A stretch of 64,000 nt of DNA. It comes from Volvox africanus. Lineage: Eukaryota; Chlorophyta; Chlorophyceae; Chlamydomonadales; Volvocaceae. This document shows, piece by piece, positions 50,185 through 59,931 of the stretch. How positions within the stretch are numbered: the stretch's first letter is position 1; each line of letters starts with the position of its first letter. The translations under genes and the position numbers were made by a program. Below the pieces are notes generated by a model. That model was not told where the DNA came from, searched no databases, and was given only the letters and a program-made list of their open reading frames with translations. The stretch covers positions 1,329,501 to 1,393,500 of the forward strand of contig BSDZ01000015.1 in the NCBI GenBank assembly GCA_030268105.1. The letters run 5' to 3'.

Positions 50185-51420
50185 CTATTTCGGCTGAGGT
50201 ACAAACGGCGGCATTAGAGGGCAATCCTTCGTAGAATGGCTCTCCGCACACCGTAGACAAACGTTGGCCAATTTTCGACGCTCGAATTCGGAACGATTGC
50301 AATTCCATTTTGGCATAAATGTGTCGTCCGTACGAGTACGCTTCGCGTTGGGGTCGGAACGCTGTGCGGCTGCCGACGACGGCGCACCACCACGCTTCCT
50401 GTTCCTAGCTGGGTCCGAGCTCGGACCTGCCCCTCCTGTACCACGGACACCCGAGCTAGCGCCCCCGCGCGCCTTGCGTTGCCTGTTGCTGCGTCGCGTC
50501 GCGGCAGTAGGCGTGGGGCGGGTCGCGCCGAGGTCCTGGTCGAGAGCCACAGCTTCCCCAAGCGGATCCTGCACTTGCACGGCATTTGCACGAGGGGCAG
50601 ACTTGACTTCTTCCTCGCCGGCAAGAAGTCGTATCTCCGCGCCCTTAGCAAAAGCGACCAACGCGTCATACGACTTGATCTGCGCTCCAACCAAGTCAGT
50701 GGCGCACCATTTAGCCAAAAGTTTCGTTAGGCCTCGCCTAAACCAAAAGACACGCTCAGATTCGGTGAGGTCAGCAATGGGAGTCACAAGTGCTTCGAAG
50801 CGTGACTGGTACGCAGGTACGTTTTCATCCCGACGCATGTGGTAGCTACCCGCTGCCAAAACGTTACGAGCTTCCACATCGCGTGCTTGAACCTCAGTAG
50901 CGAATCGTGCGAGCAAAGCGGCGACTAACTCGTCAAAAGTATAGCTGCCCCGGGCGTTGGTCCAATTGCGATACCAGTCCTTCGCTGCGCCCTCGAGGGT
51001 GTTACCAACGAAGAGACACCTGATACCGTCATTATCGCCACCATGAACAGCTTGGAGGTACTTTTTAGCGTCACGCACGTACGCACGAGTTGCATCGGCT
51101 ATGCTATGCCCTGGTGTCTTGTCGGTCAGCGAAATATTGAGCCTAGGAACGGGAATCGACAATCTCATCACCTCAGGGATGTCATCATGCCCTCGAGCTT
51201 GAGGTAATGGCAGAACCCTTGGTCCAGCAGTGTTGTCCATATTCGTGTTCACTGCTGAATGCGGCACAATTAAGTGAGCAGGGGTCTGAAGGAAAAGGGG
51301 CTCTTGAGTGGCTCGCGCGCCAACAGTCTCAAGACCTCTATCCGGCGCTCTAGCAGCTACAACGAAATCGGGTTGGCTAGCTAGGCTAGTGTGCGGCGTA
51401 TCGTCGTGTTCCGCGGACAT
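50185..51420 (-). CDS. gag: Gypsy Gag protein
   Basis: 411-residue capsid/nucleocapsid protein. The middle holds a retrotransposon Gag domain (about residues 150-270: DWYRNWTNA, ELVAALLARF, YQSRFEAL, FRRGL). The basic tail (about 300-375) is Arg/Lys/Ser-rich. A zinc knuckle near residue 395, CLRCAESHSTKDC, has spacing C-X2-C-X3-H-X4-C, one residue shorter than the canonical X4. It ends at a UAG (50185-50187) in the same frame as pol. Confidence 0.93.
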   Translation of the reverse strand: MSAEHDDTPHTSLASQPDFVVAARAPDRGLETVGARATQEPLFLQTPAHLIVPHSAVNTNMDNTAGPRVLPLPQARGHDDIPEVMRLSIPVPRLNISLTDKTPGHSIADATRAYVRDAKKYLQAVHGGDNDGIRCLFVGNTLEGAAKDWYRNWTNARGSYTFDELVAALLARFATEVQARDVEARNVLAAGSYHMRRDENVPAYQSRFEALVTPIADLTESERVFWFRRGLTKLLAKWCATDLVGAQIKSYDALVAFAKGAEIRLLAGEEEVKSAPRANAVQVQDPLGEAVALDQDLGATRPTPTAATRRSNRQRKARGGASSGVRGTGGAGPSSDPARNRKRGGAPSSAAAQRSDPNAKRTRTDDTFMPKWNCNRSEFERRKLANVCLRCAESHSTKDCPLMPPFVPQPK

Positions 51421-51876
51421 GGAGCACGAAACGATACCCTAGTTTTGCGTAATAGAAGCCGACTTCTATCGCAAAGGCAAGAGTACAAAGCGACTCGGTG
51501 AGCCTACCGACAGTACTCTTGAGAAGATTCAGCAAACTCAGCAAGTAATTGCCCAGCTGAGTCCTGATCTCCGTAGTTTGAGCAATGAGAGTCGCCAACT
51601 GGTCCGGACGAACGCCGGTCTCAGTCGCCGCGGCAAGCAATGCCGGTGCACTGAGATTACCTGCGACTCAGAGCGTACACTTACACAACAAGTGCAGCAA
51701 TCTAAGCAAAAGCAATTAAACAATTACAAACCGGAAGCGGCGGCGTCCAAAACGGCGCGGCCTAAGTCTTCGGCAAAAGTATCTAGCGGTCCTCGTGGTT
51801 CGTCGCTGGAACTCGCCATAGAAAGAACCTACTTCCGATTAGACAAAGAGAGACAGTTAGGCAACGAACCTGTCTC

Positions 51877-51886
51877 GATACCAAAT
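51877..51886 (-). other. Gypsy primer-binding site
   Basis: Just inside the 5' LTR the minus strand reads ATTTGGTATCGAGAC; TGGTATC fits pairing with the 3' end of an initiator-methionine-type tRNA, as in many plant LTR elements. Confidence 0.7.
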
Positions 51887-52710
51887 TGTTGTACCTCTCG
51901 TTCACGTTTGCTCATGAGTATCTGCACGTCTGGAGACTATCGACACCGATGCGCGAGCACTTGCAAGTACAGCAAGGCAAGCGAGAGCAAACAGAGACAG
52001 CGGAAGACTTCAAGACGAAGAGAGATATAACTTACAGTCTTACGGGTCAGAATGATGCAATGGACGAAATCGCCGTCAGCGCCGGAAGCAAGCAATCATC
52101 ACGCGGCGGTGATTAGCGAAGTTAAGGCTTAGCTCGGGCTAAGTAGAATAGTGTATAGAAATAGTAATTTAGAACACACGAGTGTTCTCCGGTATCGGAT
52201 ATCTTGTCTAGCTTAGCCGTCCTCGCATCTGTTATACTCGCAGCATCGCAATGCCGTACGATTCACATTAGGAGGCCGATCCTAGATGTGACAACCCTAC
52301 TGCGTCTAGGCGATGTCTACGCATAACAACGTATAAGCCTTTCCGGCATTCGCATGATGCAAGGGTCCGGATAACGATATCCGGTTGCAGGGCATGCATC
52401 GCGACGAGTGCGGCGCTCTCAACGTGTGCTTTAATGAAGTAATATTATATCAGATAATATTACTTATCGTTTCGTAGCACGAGCATAATGCGCACTTCAA
52501 TGATTAGGTCATTCATGCATGCTAGGCGGATTTGCCATGGTGCGATGTCGCGATGGATCATGACAACATGCCAGATGCATATATAAATGTATGCGAATAC
52601 ATTTATATCATGCAGATTCATTCATATGTAATGCGTTCATCACAAAAGCACTTCGACTCATAGGATCGCGTCGACCTACGCGTCGACGGGAAATGAACCG
52701 TAGCACAACA
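51887..52710 (-). repeat. Gypsy 5' LTR
   Basis: Near-identical partner of 45240-46063. In element sense it carries the promoter. The paired hairpins recur at 52437-52465 and 52581-52608. Confidence 0.97.
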
Positions 52711-53193
52711 ATCCTCCTCCTCGTCCTCCGAATGGACCAAGGGTGGAGGGTCCTCACCACCGTCCATACCGGCCTCACCCGCATCTCCCGCAGGGGCACC
52801 AGCAGTAGGAACGTTGGGAGCATCTCCTGCAGCACTCTGGCCGGCCATACCCGCCCCTTCCACGGAGGCACCAGCAGCCTGAGAAGTGCCAGGGACAACA
52901 GCCGCACTCACATCATCAGCACACGGCATAACATCAAACCACAACGGCTCAGAAGCCTCTGCCTTCTCTGAAAGAGAACCATCACAGAACAGGAAAACCG
53001 ACTCATGGCACGTCACATCACGTGACACTGAAATGCTCTCATCCTCGAGCAACACACGATATGCCTTGGAAGTTGGTTCGTAGCCCAAAAGAGTGCCCTT
53101 ACGCGTGTCCAGCTTATCACCCTGGCCCTTGGGCACATGAATGTACGCGACACAGCCAAAGACGTTATCATCTGGGTGATGCAAATATGGCAT
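52711..53193 (-). pseudogene. Copia polyprotein remnant, integrase C-terminal part (right of the Gypsy insertion)
   Basis: Minus-strand frame with the end of a Copia integrase (VFGCVAYIHVPKGQ, KLDTRKGTLLGYEP, KAYRVLLEDE, VSRDVTCHES) followed by an acidic, Ala/Gly-rich linker that runs into the Gypsy insertion site. Its frame continues into 45234 and below once the insertion is removed. The catalytic integrase core, protease and gag that should precede it are missing; at about 53165-53200 the sequence switches to an inverted RT fragment. Confidence 0.85.
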
Positions 53194-53550
53194 GTCATCT
53201 TCGCCGATCGCTGTATGGCTTGCGCCAGGCTCCCCGTGCCTGGTATGTGCGTTTGCGCTCTGTCTTGGAGCAGATGGGCTTTAAGCCCTCGGTTGCTGAT
53301 CCAGGCTTGTTCATTAAGGATGAGAATGGAGAAAAGGTCTACATCCTCGTGTATGTGGATGATTTACTTATCGCCTGCAAGTCAATCAGCCTGGTTGAGT
53401 GCATTAAGGCACAGTTGCGAGGGGCTTTTGACATGCGTGACCTAGGAGAGGCATGCTTCTACTTGGGCTTTGAGATCAAGCGTGACAGGCGTGCGCGTTC
53501 CCTTCACATCTCACAGGAGCGTTACGTTAGGAAGTCCGTCCGCGTGGGAG
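53175..53550 (+). pseudogene. Inverted copy of Copia reverse transcriptase 3' part
   Basis: Plus-strand frame starting within RT (YHLGDANMACHL, SLYGLRQAPRAWY, LEQMGFKPSVADPGLF, LVYVDDLLIACKS, FYLGFEIKRD, ERYVRKSV) and then the same RNase H deletion and polypurine tract as the minus copy at 44209-44570. It retains the 25 bases deleted in that copy, so it is the less damaged version of this segment. Confidence 0.88.
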
Positions 53551-53962
53551 TGTCGAGTTACAGCCTGACTTCCTTAGTTAAGATTGCTGTCTTAACGACT
53601 GGTATTCTCGGTGGGATCTAGGTCTTGCCTGTTTAGGCTGTTTCTGTCATGAAGTTTTTGTCATGGCGTAAGACTGGCGTTTGGTCTTCTGACACTGAGC
53701 CAGCAATCACTTGCCTAATCAGTGCGCTTGAAGATCTAGACTGATGCTACGATACTAAACTCTTTGACTATATATTTGGCGAGGTTCTCATACCTCATTA
53801 GCTGTTTTGTAACAATCCGTTGCTTGCTTGAGATTTTTGTTCTTTGTCTCTTAATAGGCTTGAGGCACGGTACAGCTCACCAGTTGGACACGCAGCAGCC
53901 GGACTACTAACCTGCTTTGAGCTTGCAGGTTTATACGTAGGCTACGGCGCGTTTTCCTAACA
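53551..53962 (+). mobile_element. Copia LTR (plus orientation)
   Basis: Starts TGTCGAGTTACAG after GCGTGGGAG and ends CCTAACA. It matches the LTR at 43788-44208 in inverse orientation, with one small deletion near its end (412 against 421 bases). Confidence 0.8.
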
Positions 53963-55691
53963 GCAATCAAAGTTATATCGTCATATGAGATTCATTACAA
54001 GAGTTTTCCAGGAACTAGAATAATTTCGGCGCATGCATTTATGACCAGTTCTGAACTTCATCAAGTAATGTTACTGAATTATAATTAGTTATAATTTGCA
54101 TGTGAACTAGAAGCTATCTGTGTTGTGGCCGGGTCGAGCCGGGTTATTTATATCGCATGGGTTGTACGGCAGGATATCGTAGGAGGAAGGATCGCAGTAT
54201 TCTGAAGTGTGCTCAGAAATGTTGTTGTGTGCCTATCAGTTTAATCCTTTGTATTCAGATAATTATCTTTTGTCTAACAGAACAATTTGATCCCGATCGC
54301 GTTGCATGTCATCTTTCGACCATGTCACGACAAGTGTACGGCATTTGGAGTCGGATGACTATTTTAACGACTATAGAATAAGTGTAGTTTGCCTGTTGGC
54401 TCTAGAAGCGGTTGAAATTTTCGTGAGTAAACGACCATTTATATTTATTGCCCGCTCAGGCCGCCCGTGTCTGCACGAGGCCGCCGCACTCTGACAACAC
54501 GCCGCACGCAGGACACCCCCCGAGCAGGGAAAGATTCATGAGGGCAGCAGGCAGGGCTCGCGGGGAAAGCGAAATACCGTCCAGAACGGTAGGCTGCAGG
54601 TAATGAATAAGTTGCAACAGCAGGTGGTGTTAAACAATCCCCTATCTACGATGGCACTGTCAGGGTCAGAAGTGTCGTGATTGATTATCAGCGGTCACAA
54701 GTTTGACCTAGACTGTCATCGGCTTCTTACCTGGCCAGCCAGAACTGGGGTGGTAAAGGAACTGAGGGGGCCCAGTGAGGGTGTGATCAGTGAGCAGGCT
54801 GATCGATAGCACGGCTCATCAATCGTGTCCTTGACCGCCCTTACTGGCAGGACTCATCAGCGGTTAAATGCTTCAACCGCCCGGAACCTGCGATTCCAGT
54901 GGGGGCCATGGGGTACGGCGGAGTGGCTTAGAACCCACCTTAAGGCCGCCAGTCGGTGAACCCATCGGCGCATGGATCCACATGGACCCACATGGATAGG
55001 GGCCACAGAGCGCAAGACAATCTGGGAAATCAAACAACTCAATGAACGAAACCCAGTGGCCCCACCCCTGGGGTCCTAGTGTCATGACCAATGAAGTTAC
55101 CACGCATGATAAGTGTACAATCGCATTTCGTCGCGGGATGTGGCGACTTACGGTTCGCAATACAACAGTTGTCACTTGGCTATGCAGTCGGTCTTGGCCT
55201 GCGGCTGTGACCTTGACCAAAACTCGATTGCACTATATGATGCGTTAATCCCGCTGATAGCTCGTCCGTGGGTCGTAGGAGCGGGTGTTTCTAAGGCTTG
55301 ATATCACGATCTAAGCTCTCGATAAGGTCCGGTGAAATGCTAGGTATGACGCTTCTGTAACAAGTCGTTCAGAAGAAGGGGATGAGGGTTGTGAGGTATG
55401 TGCGGCCACCTTACGCAGGCGTGAGGTAATGTGAAAGCTCCACGCATGTACGTGAACTTAGCAGGAGCGGCCAGAATCGTTGCAAATATAACCTCAATGG
55501 ACAGTGATTGATGTGCTTCATGTGAATCGCCGTCGATTTCAATTTCAAGTGTTGCTCGCTGGATGCATAGGCGATCGAAGCAAGATGGCGATCTTTGCTT
55601 GCCTGCAGGTTAAAGCCGGGCGCCCGTATACCTGGGTTACATGTCTTGATAAGTTACCGAGGGCCAGAAACAAAAATACACTTTTCATGAA
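53963..55691. other. Non-genic region between Copia LTR and SINE
   Basis: No coding gene supported. The segment 54880-55040 (minus) has short blocks resembling the SINE body at 55850-56000 (GTGGGTTCTAAGCCACTCCGC against GTGGGTGTCAAACCACCCCGC, CCCCTATCCATG, GCATTTAAC), so it may hold an older, diverged relative. Confidence 0.4.
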
Positions 55692-56157
55692 GGAATAGAA
55701 ATCTCATATCGTTATTATTATTATGGTTACTCCGCCCTTGCGGGCTGGCGTGTATTATGGGAATCTCCGGGATTTTAACCGAGTGGGCACGCGTACCTCA
55801 GAGTCTTCATCTGAGGCCGCTAGAGATCACCTGTTTTTTGGTTACGCAGAGTTTCCTACTCTCTACGGCCCCTATCCATGCGCCAGCCCCTTCGGACCTA
55901 CTGGTATTTAGGTGGGTGTCAAACCACCCCGCACCATCAGCCCAGCTACGGGCCTCAGATGCGCACTTCACGGGCTATGCATTTAACACTCTCAAACGCC
56001 GGGGCCGGACTCGAACCCAACTCCGTAGAATCGGGCTATCCAAGCTGCATTCCCCCTACGCCATTTTGACCCGACCTGGATTCAAACTGTTGTCTTTGTG
56101 GTCGCAAGCCCGGATCCTTAGGGAATGGCCTCGAGAGGCGGAATAGAAATCTCATAT
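55692..56157 (-). mobile_element. tRNA-derived SINE with 18-bp target-site duplication
   Basis: An 18-bp direct repeat, GGAATAGAAATCTCATAT, flanks a 430-bp body (55710-56139). On the minus strand the 5' end holds two tRNA-like modules in tandem: the first with a B-box-like GTTTGAATCCAGG (56075-56087), the second with an A-box-like TGGCGTAGGGGG (56052-56063) and a perfect B box GGTTCGAGTCC (56007-56017), 34 bases apart as in real tRNA genes. The 3' end is a short ATA/AAT repeat. The long target duplication, internal RNA polymerase III promoter and simple-repeat tail are the defining marks of a SINE. Dimeric tRNA-related SINEs are known from Chlamydomonas. Confidence 0.8.
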
Positions 56158-56214
56158 TACGTACGTGATTGGCTGGGTGTAAAAAAGTTAGACTATCAAA
56201 CATTAGCTCCCTAC

Positions 56215-56765
56215 ATGGAATGTATACCCACCTGCTGTCCCCCTTCCTACCCTTCCCCCCCTTCCCGAATCGCAGCTGAACGTGAACCCCAGCTGCAAGA
56301 TCAGCGGTGTGAAGCTCCGGTCCACTCTGAACGGCGTCCCGACCCCCACCCAGCCCACCCTGGACCCTGCCCCCGGCACTGCCGCCGGCGTCATCCTCCG
56401 CATCACGAACCTGGGTCTGAAGATGTCCGACGCCGATGGCGCTGAGATCTGCGTGTCCCTGGGCACCAACACCGCCGGCAAGGGATGTCTCAGCCTGGAT
56501 CAGCTGTGCACGCCGCCACCGGGGGGTTACCCGCCGAGTCTTTGCATGTGTTTTGATGCATCATTACCTTGTACAAGATGACTAAGCCATGCATCTATCT
56601 AACTCCACTGAATATGTGCCACTCCGGGTTTATTGGTCTGTTCGCGTCATGCAGTTTCTGAACTACCCCCACATGGCGCCCTCTTTCTCATTTGGCCCAT
56701 AGAGCAGTCCCTGAGCTCCGCCATTAAGAGCCTGTCGCTCGCTGGTCCCAGCCACTGGCACAGTA
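56215..56765 (+). pseudogene. Partial, rearranged pherophorin pseudogene
   Basis: 56215-56520 copies pherophorin 2 intron 2 end plus exon 3 (inverse orientation to 62585-62270), including the intron pyrimidine tract and acceptor, with nearly identical coding sequence (LNVNPSCK, STLNGVPTPT, LRITNLGLKM, DQLCTPPP). After the CTPPP codons it diverges. 56640-56765 copies the end of pherophorin 2 intron 5 and the start of exon 6 (QSLSSAIKSLSLAG), with the exon truncated. Exons 1, 2, 4, 5, 7 and 8 and most of the intervening gene are absent. It cannot encode a full protein. Confidence 0.85.
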
Positions 56766-57652
56766 CGTGCCACAGTATGTATCTTTTTCTCCACGCATGC
56801 AGTTAAACGGTATGTTATGTTAGTGTCTTCGCTTAAATGTTGTTTGCCACGGCTGCGTGCTGGTGATACGATTACTGTACAAAATATAGCCTGCTATTGC
56901 CACTACAGGCGGTGGCCGCAATCGCTGTTACCACACCTTTGTTACTCTACCGGTGCGGTATGTTTGCTTCACCAGACGCAATCGACAGGCAGGGCGCGTG
57001 ATGTGCACGACGTCTCAGGCTGAGCAGCGACTTCCTCTTTGACTTTCTACTCTTAGTCAGATATTCTATGTGCCGTCATTCCTGCCCCAGTTCCTTAGCT
57101 TGCACTTCCTTTGCGCGTTTGTTCCGATTTACACGTAATCTACCGTAAAACCATGCTTGTAGCAGCAGTATGCTAGGCATGCCGGTGCATGTAGATGCCA
57201 GCCGCTCTCGCGCATGTATGCGCATGGCTGGCTGGCGGCGCATGCACTTAACCTTCCGTCAGGTCAGTAACGTAAATCATGACTTCAAGACTATATATAA
57301 GATAAAAAATCGTGCATTGCGCGTCCCGCATGCTGCCGGCAATATGTGAAAATTTTCACAGCAGTAATGATATGGGGGTTGGTTGCCAAAGAAAAAGAGT
57401 AAAACAAATCCGCTAACCAAAGAAGATAAACGCAGGGAAAAGAATATATAATTCTGGAATTCTGGAATAATGGCTTTTGCTCCGGGGTAGGCATTTATGG
57501 GGCAGATGATATTTTAAGTCAAAGCAATATGGCAGTTATACAGAAGTGATTCATCTTCATTCATCGCAGCATGGGTATATGAGAGTGTTCAAGCATAAAT
57601 GAATATGTATATACTTATATTGTTGCCGAGAGGTATGCAATACTTACGCCCT

Positions 57653-57675
57653 CCTGCTGCTGCTGCTGCTGCTGC
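57653..57675 (+). repeat. CTG trinucleotide microsatellite
   Basis: Seven to eight uninterrupted CTG units in non-coding sequence. Confidence 0.9.
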
Positions 57676-59257
57676 GTAGAAGGATGCAACGATAATATAT
57701 CATTTCTTTCAACTTGGGACTGCTATAATCGGGGGAACAATAGGAGTACCCTATGTATTTCACATCCTCGCTCACTTACAGCACTGGCAGCGTAGCTGGT
57801 TTTGAGCTTGGCTGAATTGATGTGACAGGCGAACATAATTATTTTCTGATCGGTTCCTCCTCCTTCCGTTCTGGCCTCAAGCAACGTCATCCCTCGTCGT
57901 CATCTCGTCACCCGTCAACGAGTACTACTGTTTGGGATACAGGTACCCAGCAATGGAAGTAATTAGGCATAAATTATTCATCCAACTTCTCCTCAAATCA
58001 ATGGAGGAATCCAATACCAAAATGTTGGAAGAGTGTTCTGTGCGAACAGGGCGAACAAGAAGGTTGATCGCCGTTGTTTGGTGGGCGGAAGGTAGCGTTA
58101 CGGTGGGCGCCGAGAGCGGAACAACTGATTTAAAACTAATTTACTTAATGCAATCAAGCTGTATGAGATGACTAGGAGACATACATGACATTTGGTAAAT
58201 GTGTGATACTAAAATCGGTCGACAGTCAGTTTCATCAGTTAATACGATCATTTTGCTCCAGCAACGCCAATATCATGGTCATTTCTTAATGATTTTGGGT
58301 TTTTGTTATTATTGGCTTCACTGATGTATGAGGCAGCCATTAAGCGTAAAGGACCGGGGAAGCAACGTTTTGCGACATCATATCTGGCTATCTGGCTATC
58401 TGAGTTTTCACATCCAAATCTTAACAGGAGAATGCTACAGATTCTCCGCCGATGTATTTATTTTTGGTAGAATATATTTAACTCAATAGATAATTTATGG
58501 TGCGCTAGTAGTTTTTAAGCTTGCTAGATCGTCGGTTCCGTACGACCTCACGCCAGATCACACTTCGTTGTGCTCACCCTATCCCTGTAACCCGATAGCT
58601 GATGAGAATATTAAGACATGAAAAGATCTAATATCATATATACATAAAACAAAACAGACTTAATAACACCACTGATGCAGCGAGGTCGGTCTCGTCGGCC
58701 TCGTAAGGGCATATCTTCATTTCAAACTGAAGGCCGGGGATTACGAAAGTCCTGGGGCCCTGAAAGCCCAAACCTGCTAATAAATAGCAAGGTGTGCCTT
58801 TCCCGGGTGTAAGGTGTGCCGTGGTTTAACTGAGAATTCATCCTGTCCCAATGCCGTACAGTACGCAGTGGGACAGGTAGAGAATACCCGGTGTTGGGTG
58901 ATGGGTGGTATTGGTGAAGTCATAAGCATCATTGGATTTTGGATGTACGTAATCACCCCATCATGATGCCAATACCTTGAAAGTGTATCTGAGCGGGGGA
59001 AGCCTCATCACTAGCTGTTTACCTGCTGCTTGCCGCCTGTTGCCTCCCAACAGCCAGCAGGTTGGAGCTACACGGGCTAACAAAAATCCAGCGACGGCGC
59101 CACATACTACATCAGTTCACCACGCTGCTGAACAATTTCTGGGTATAAACGCCGCCGATTGAATTTCTGGGTATAAGCGGCGGTACGCATTTACTTGAGC
59201 GCGCGTTTCACTTCTTTGTAGCCAGAAATAATATCTACTCTACTAATCTTACCACTA

Positions 59258-59262
59258 TTACA
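59258..59262 (-). terminator. Possible TGTAA polyadenylation signal of pherophorin 2
   Basis: Minus-strand TGTAA about 670 bases after the pherophorin 2 stop; nearest copy found downstream. Confidence 0.35.
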
Positions 59263-59931
59263 GCAATGTAGCTGATGTAAATCTCAATTTACGATACCAC
59301 TAGGACTATACTCATGCGAGGAAAACCCCATTTTGTCTGATTAATATATTGCTCAATTCACAGAAATTTGTTTGGGTTAACGAGTTTTTTCCGACATATA
59401 TCTCCGAGTACGCGCGAGACGGCCATTAATAATGCCACCTGTGATGTTCATATTAGCCATAATAACGCTCACTCATAACGCCAGCCTACACTTTACCGCA
59501 CATTCTTGCGTATGGGATAGATGATCCCTTCCCTCAAAACGCTCAGCAACTTTCCAAGCAGTGTTCTGGACCATCTACGGGCAGCTGCTGGTAAATCAGA
59601 GGAGGGTCCTTAATCCAATGATGAAACTCCTTTGGGGCTCTCTTGCGTGCGCGGGCCGGTACTCGACAGTACGATGAGACGGCAGTACAAAAACAAAGCG
59701 CTGCATTAATACCCACAGAATTGATTCACAGGGCGGTGCATGTAGCCACACGGAAACTCCCATGCTCGTGCCCACTGCGTCCTGCATAGCTTAGAATGCT
59801 TTGTCCGTCAACTTGGCAAGATCGGACCGTCCAAAACTCTGGCCTGGTGCCAATGGACAGGTAACACTCAAGCCATCAATGTGCAGTAGGTACATGAGTC
59901 ATCGAACCGGGTGATGCTCAGAACTTGGATT

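Larger units (their letters stand above)
45240..52710 (-). mobile_element. Complete Gypsy/Ty3 chromovirus LTR retrotransposon
   Basis: 7471-bp element in minus orientation: 5' LTR 51887-52710, primer site, gag 51420-50185, pol 50184-46123, polypurine tract, 3' LTR 45240-46063. The flanks carry a 5-bp target duplication ATCCT (45235-45239 and 52711-52715). Both LTRs are 824 bp and I find only one difference between them (G/A at 45255 and 51902), so the insertion is young. All enzymatic domains are intact apart from the gag-pol stop. It interrupts a Copia element. Confidence 0.97.
56766..59931. other. Non-genic region left of pherophorin 2
   Basis: Holds a CTG trinucleotide run (57653-57675), AT-rich stretches, a short inverted repeat CTGTCCCA/TGGGACAG (58845-58877), a duplicated AATTTCTGGGTATAA motif (59130-59177) and the pherophorin 2 3' UTR. 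No further gene is supported. Confidence 0.5.

Noticed and set aside
55995..56065. Functional tRNA gene (minus strand)
   Set aside because: A and B boxes are present, but the acceptor stem is not evident and the unit lies inside a flanked retroposon; treated as part of a SINE.
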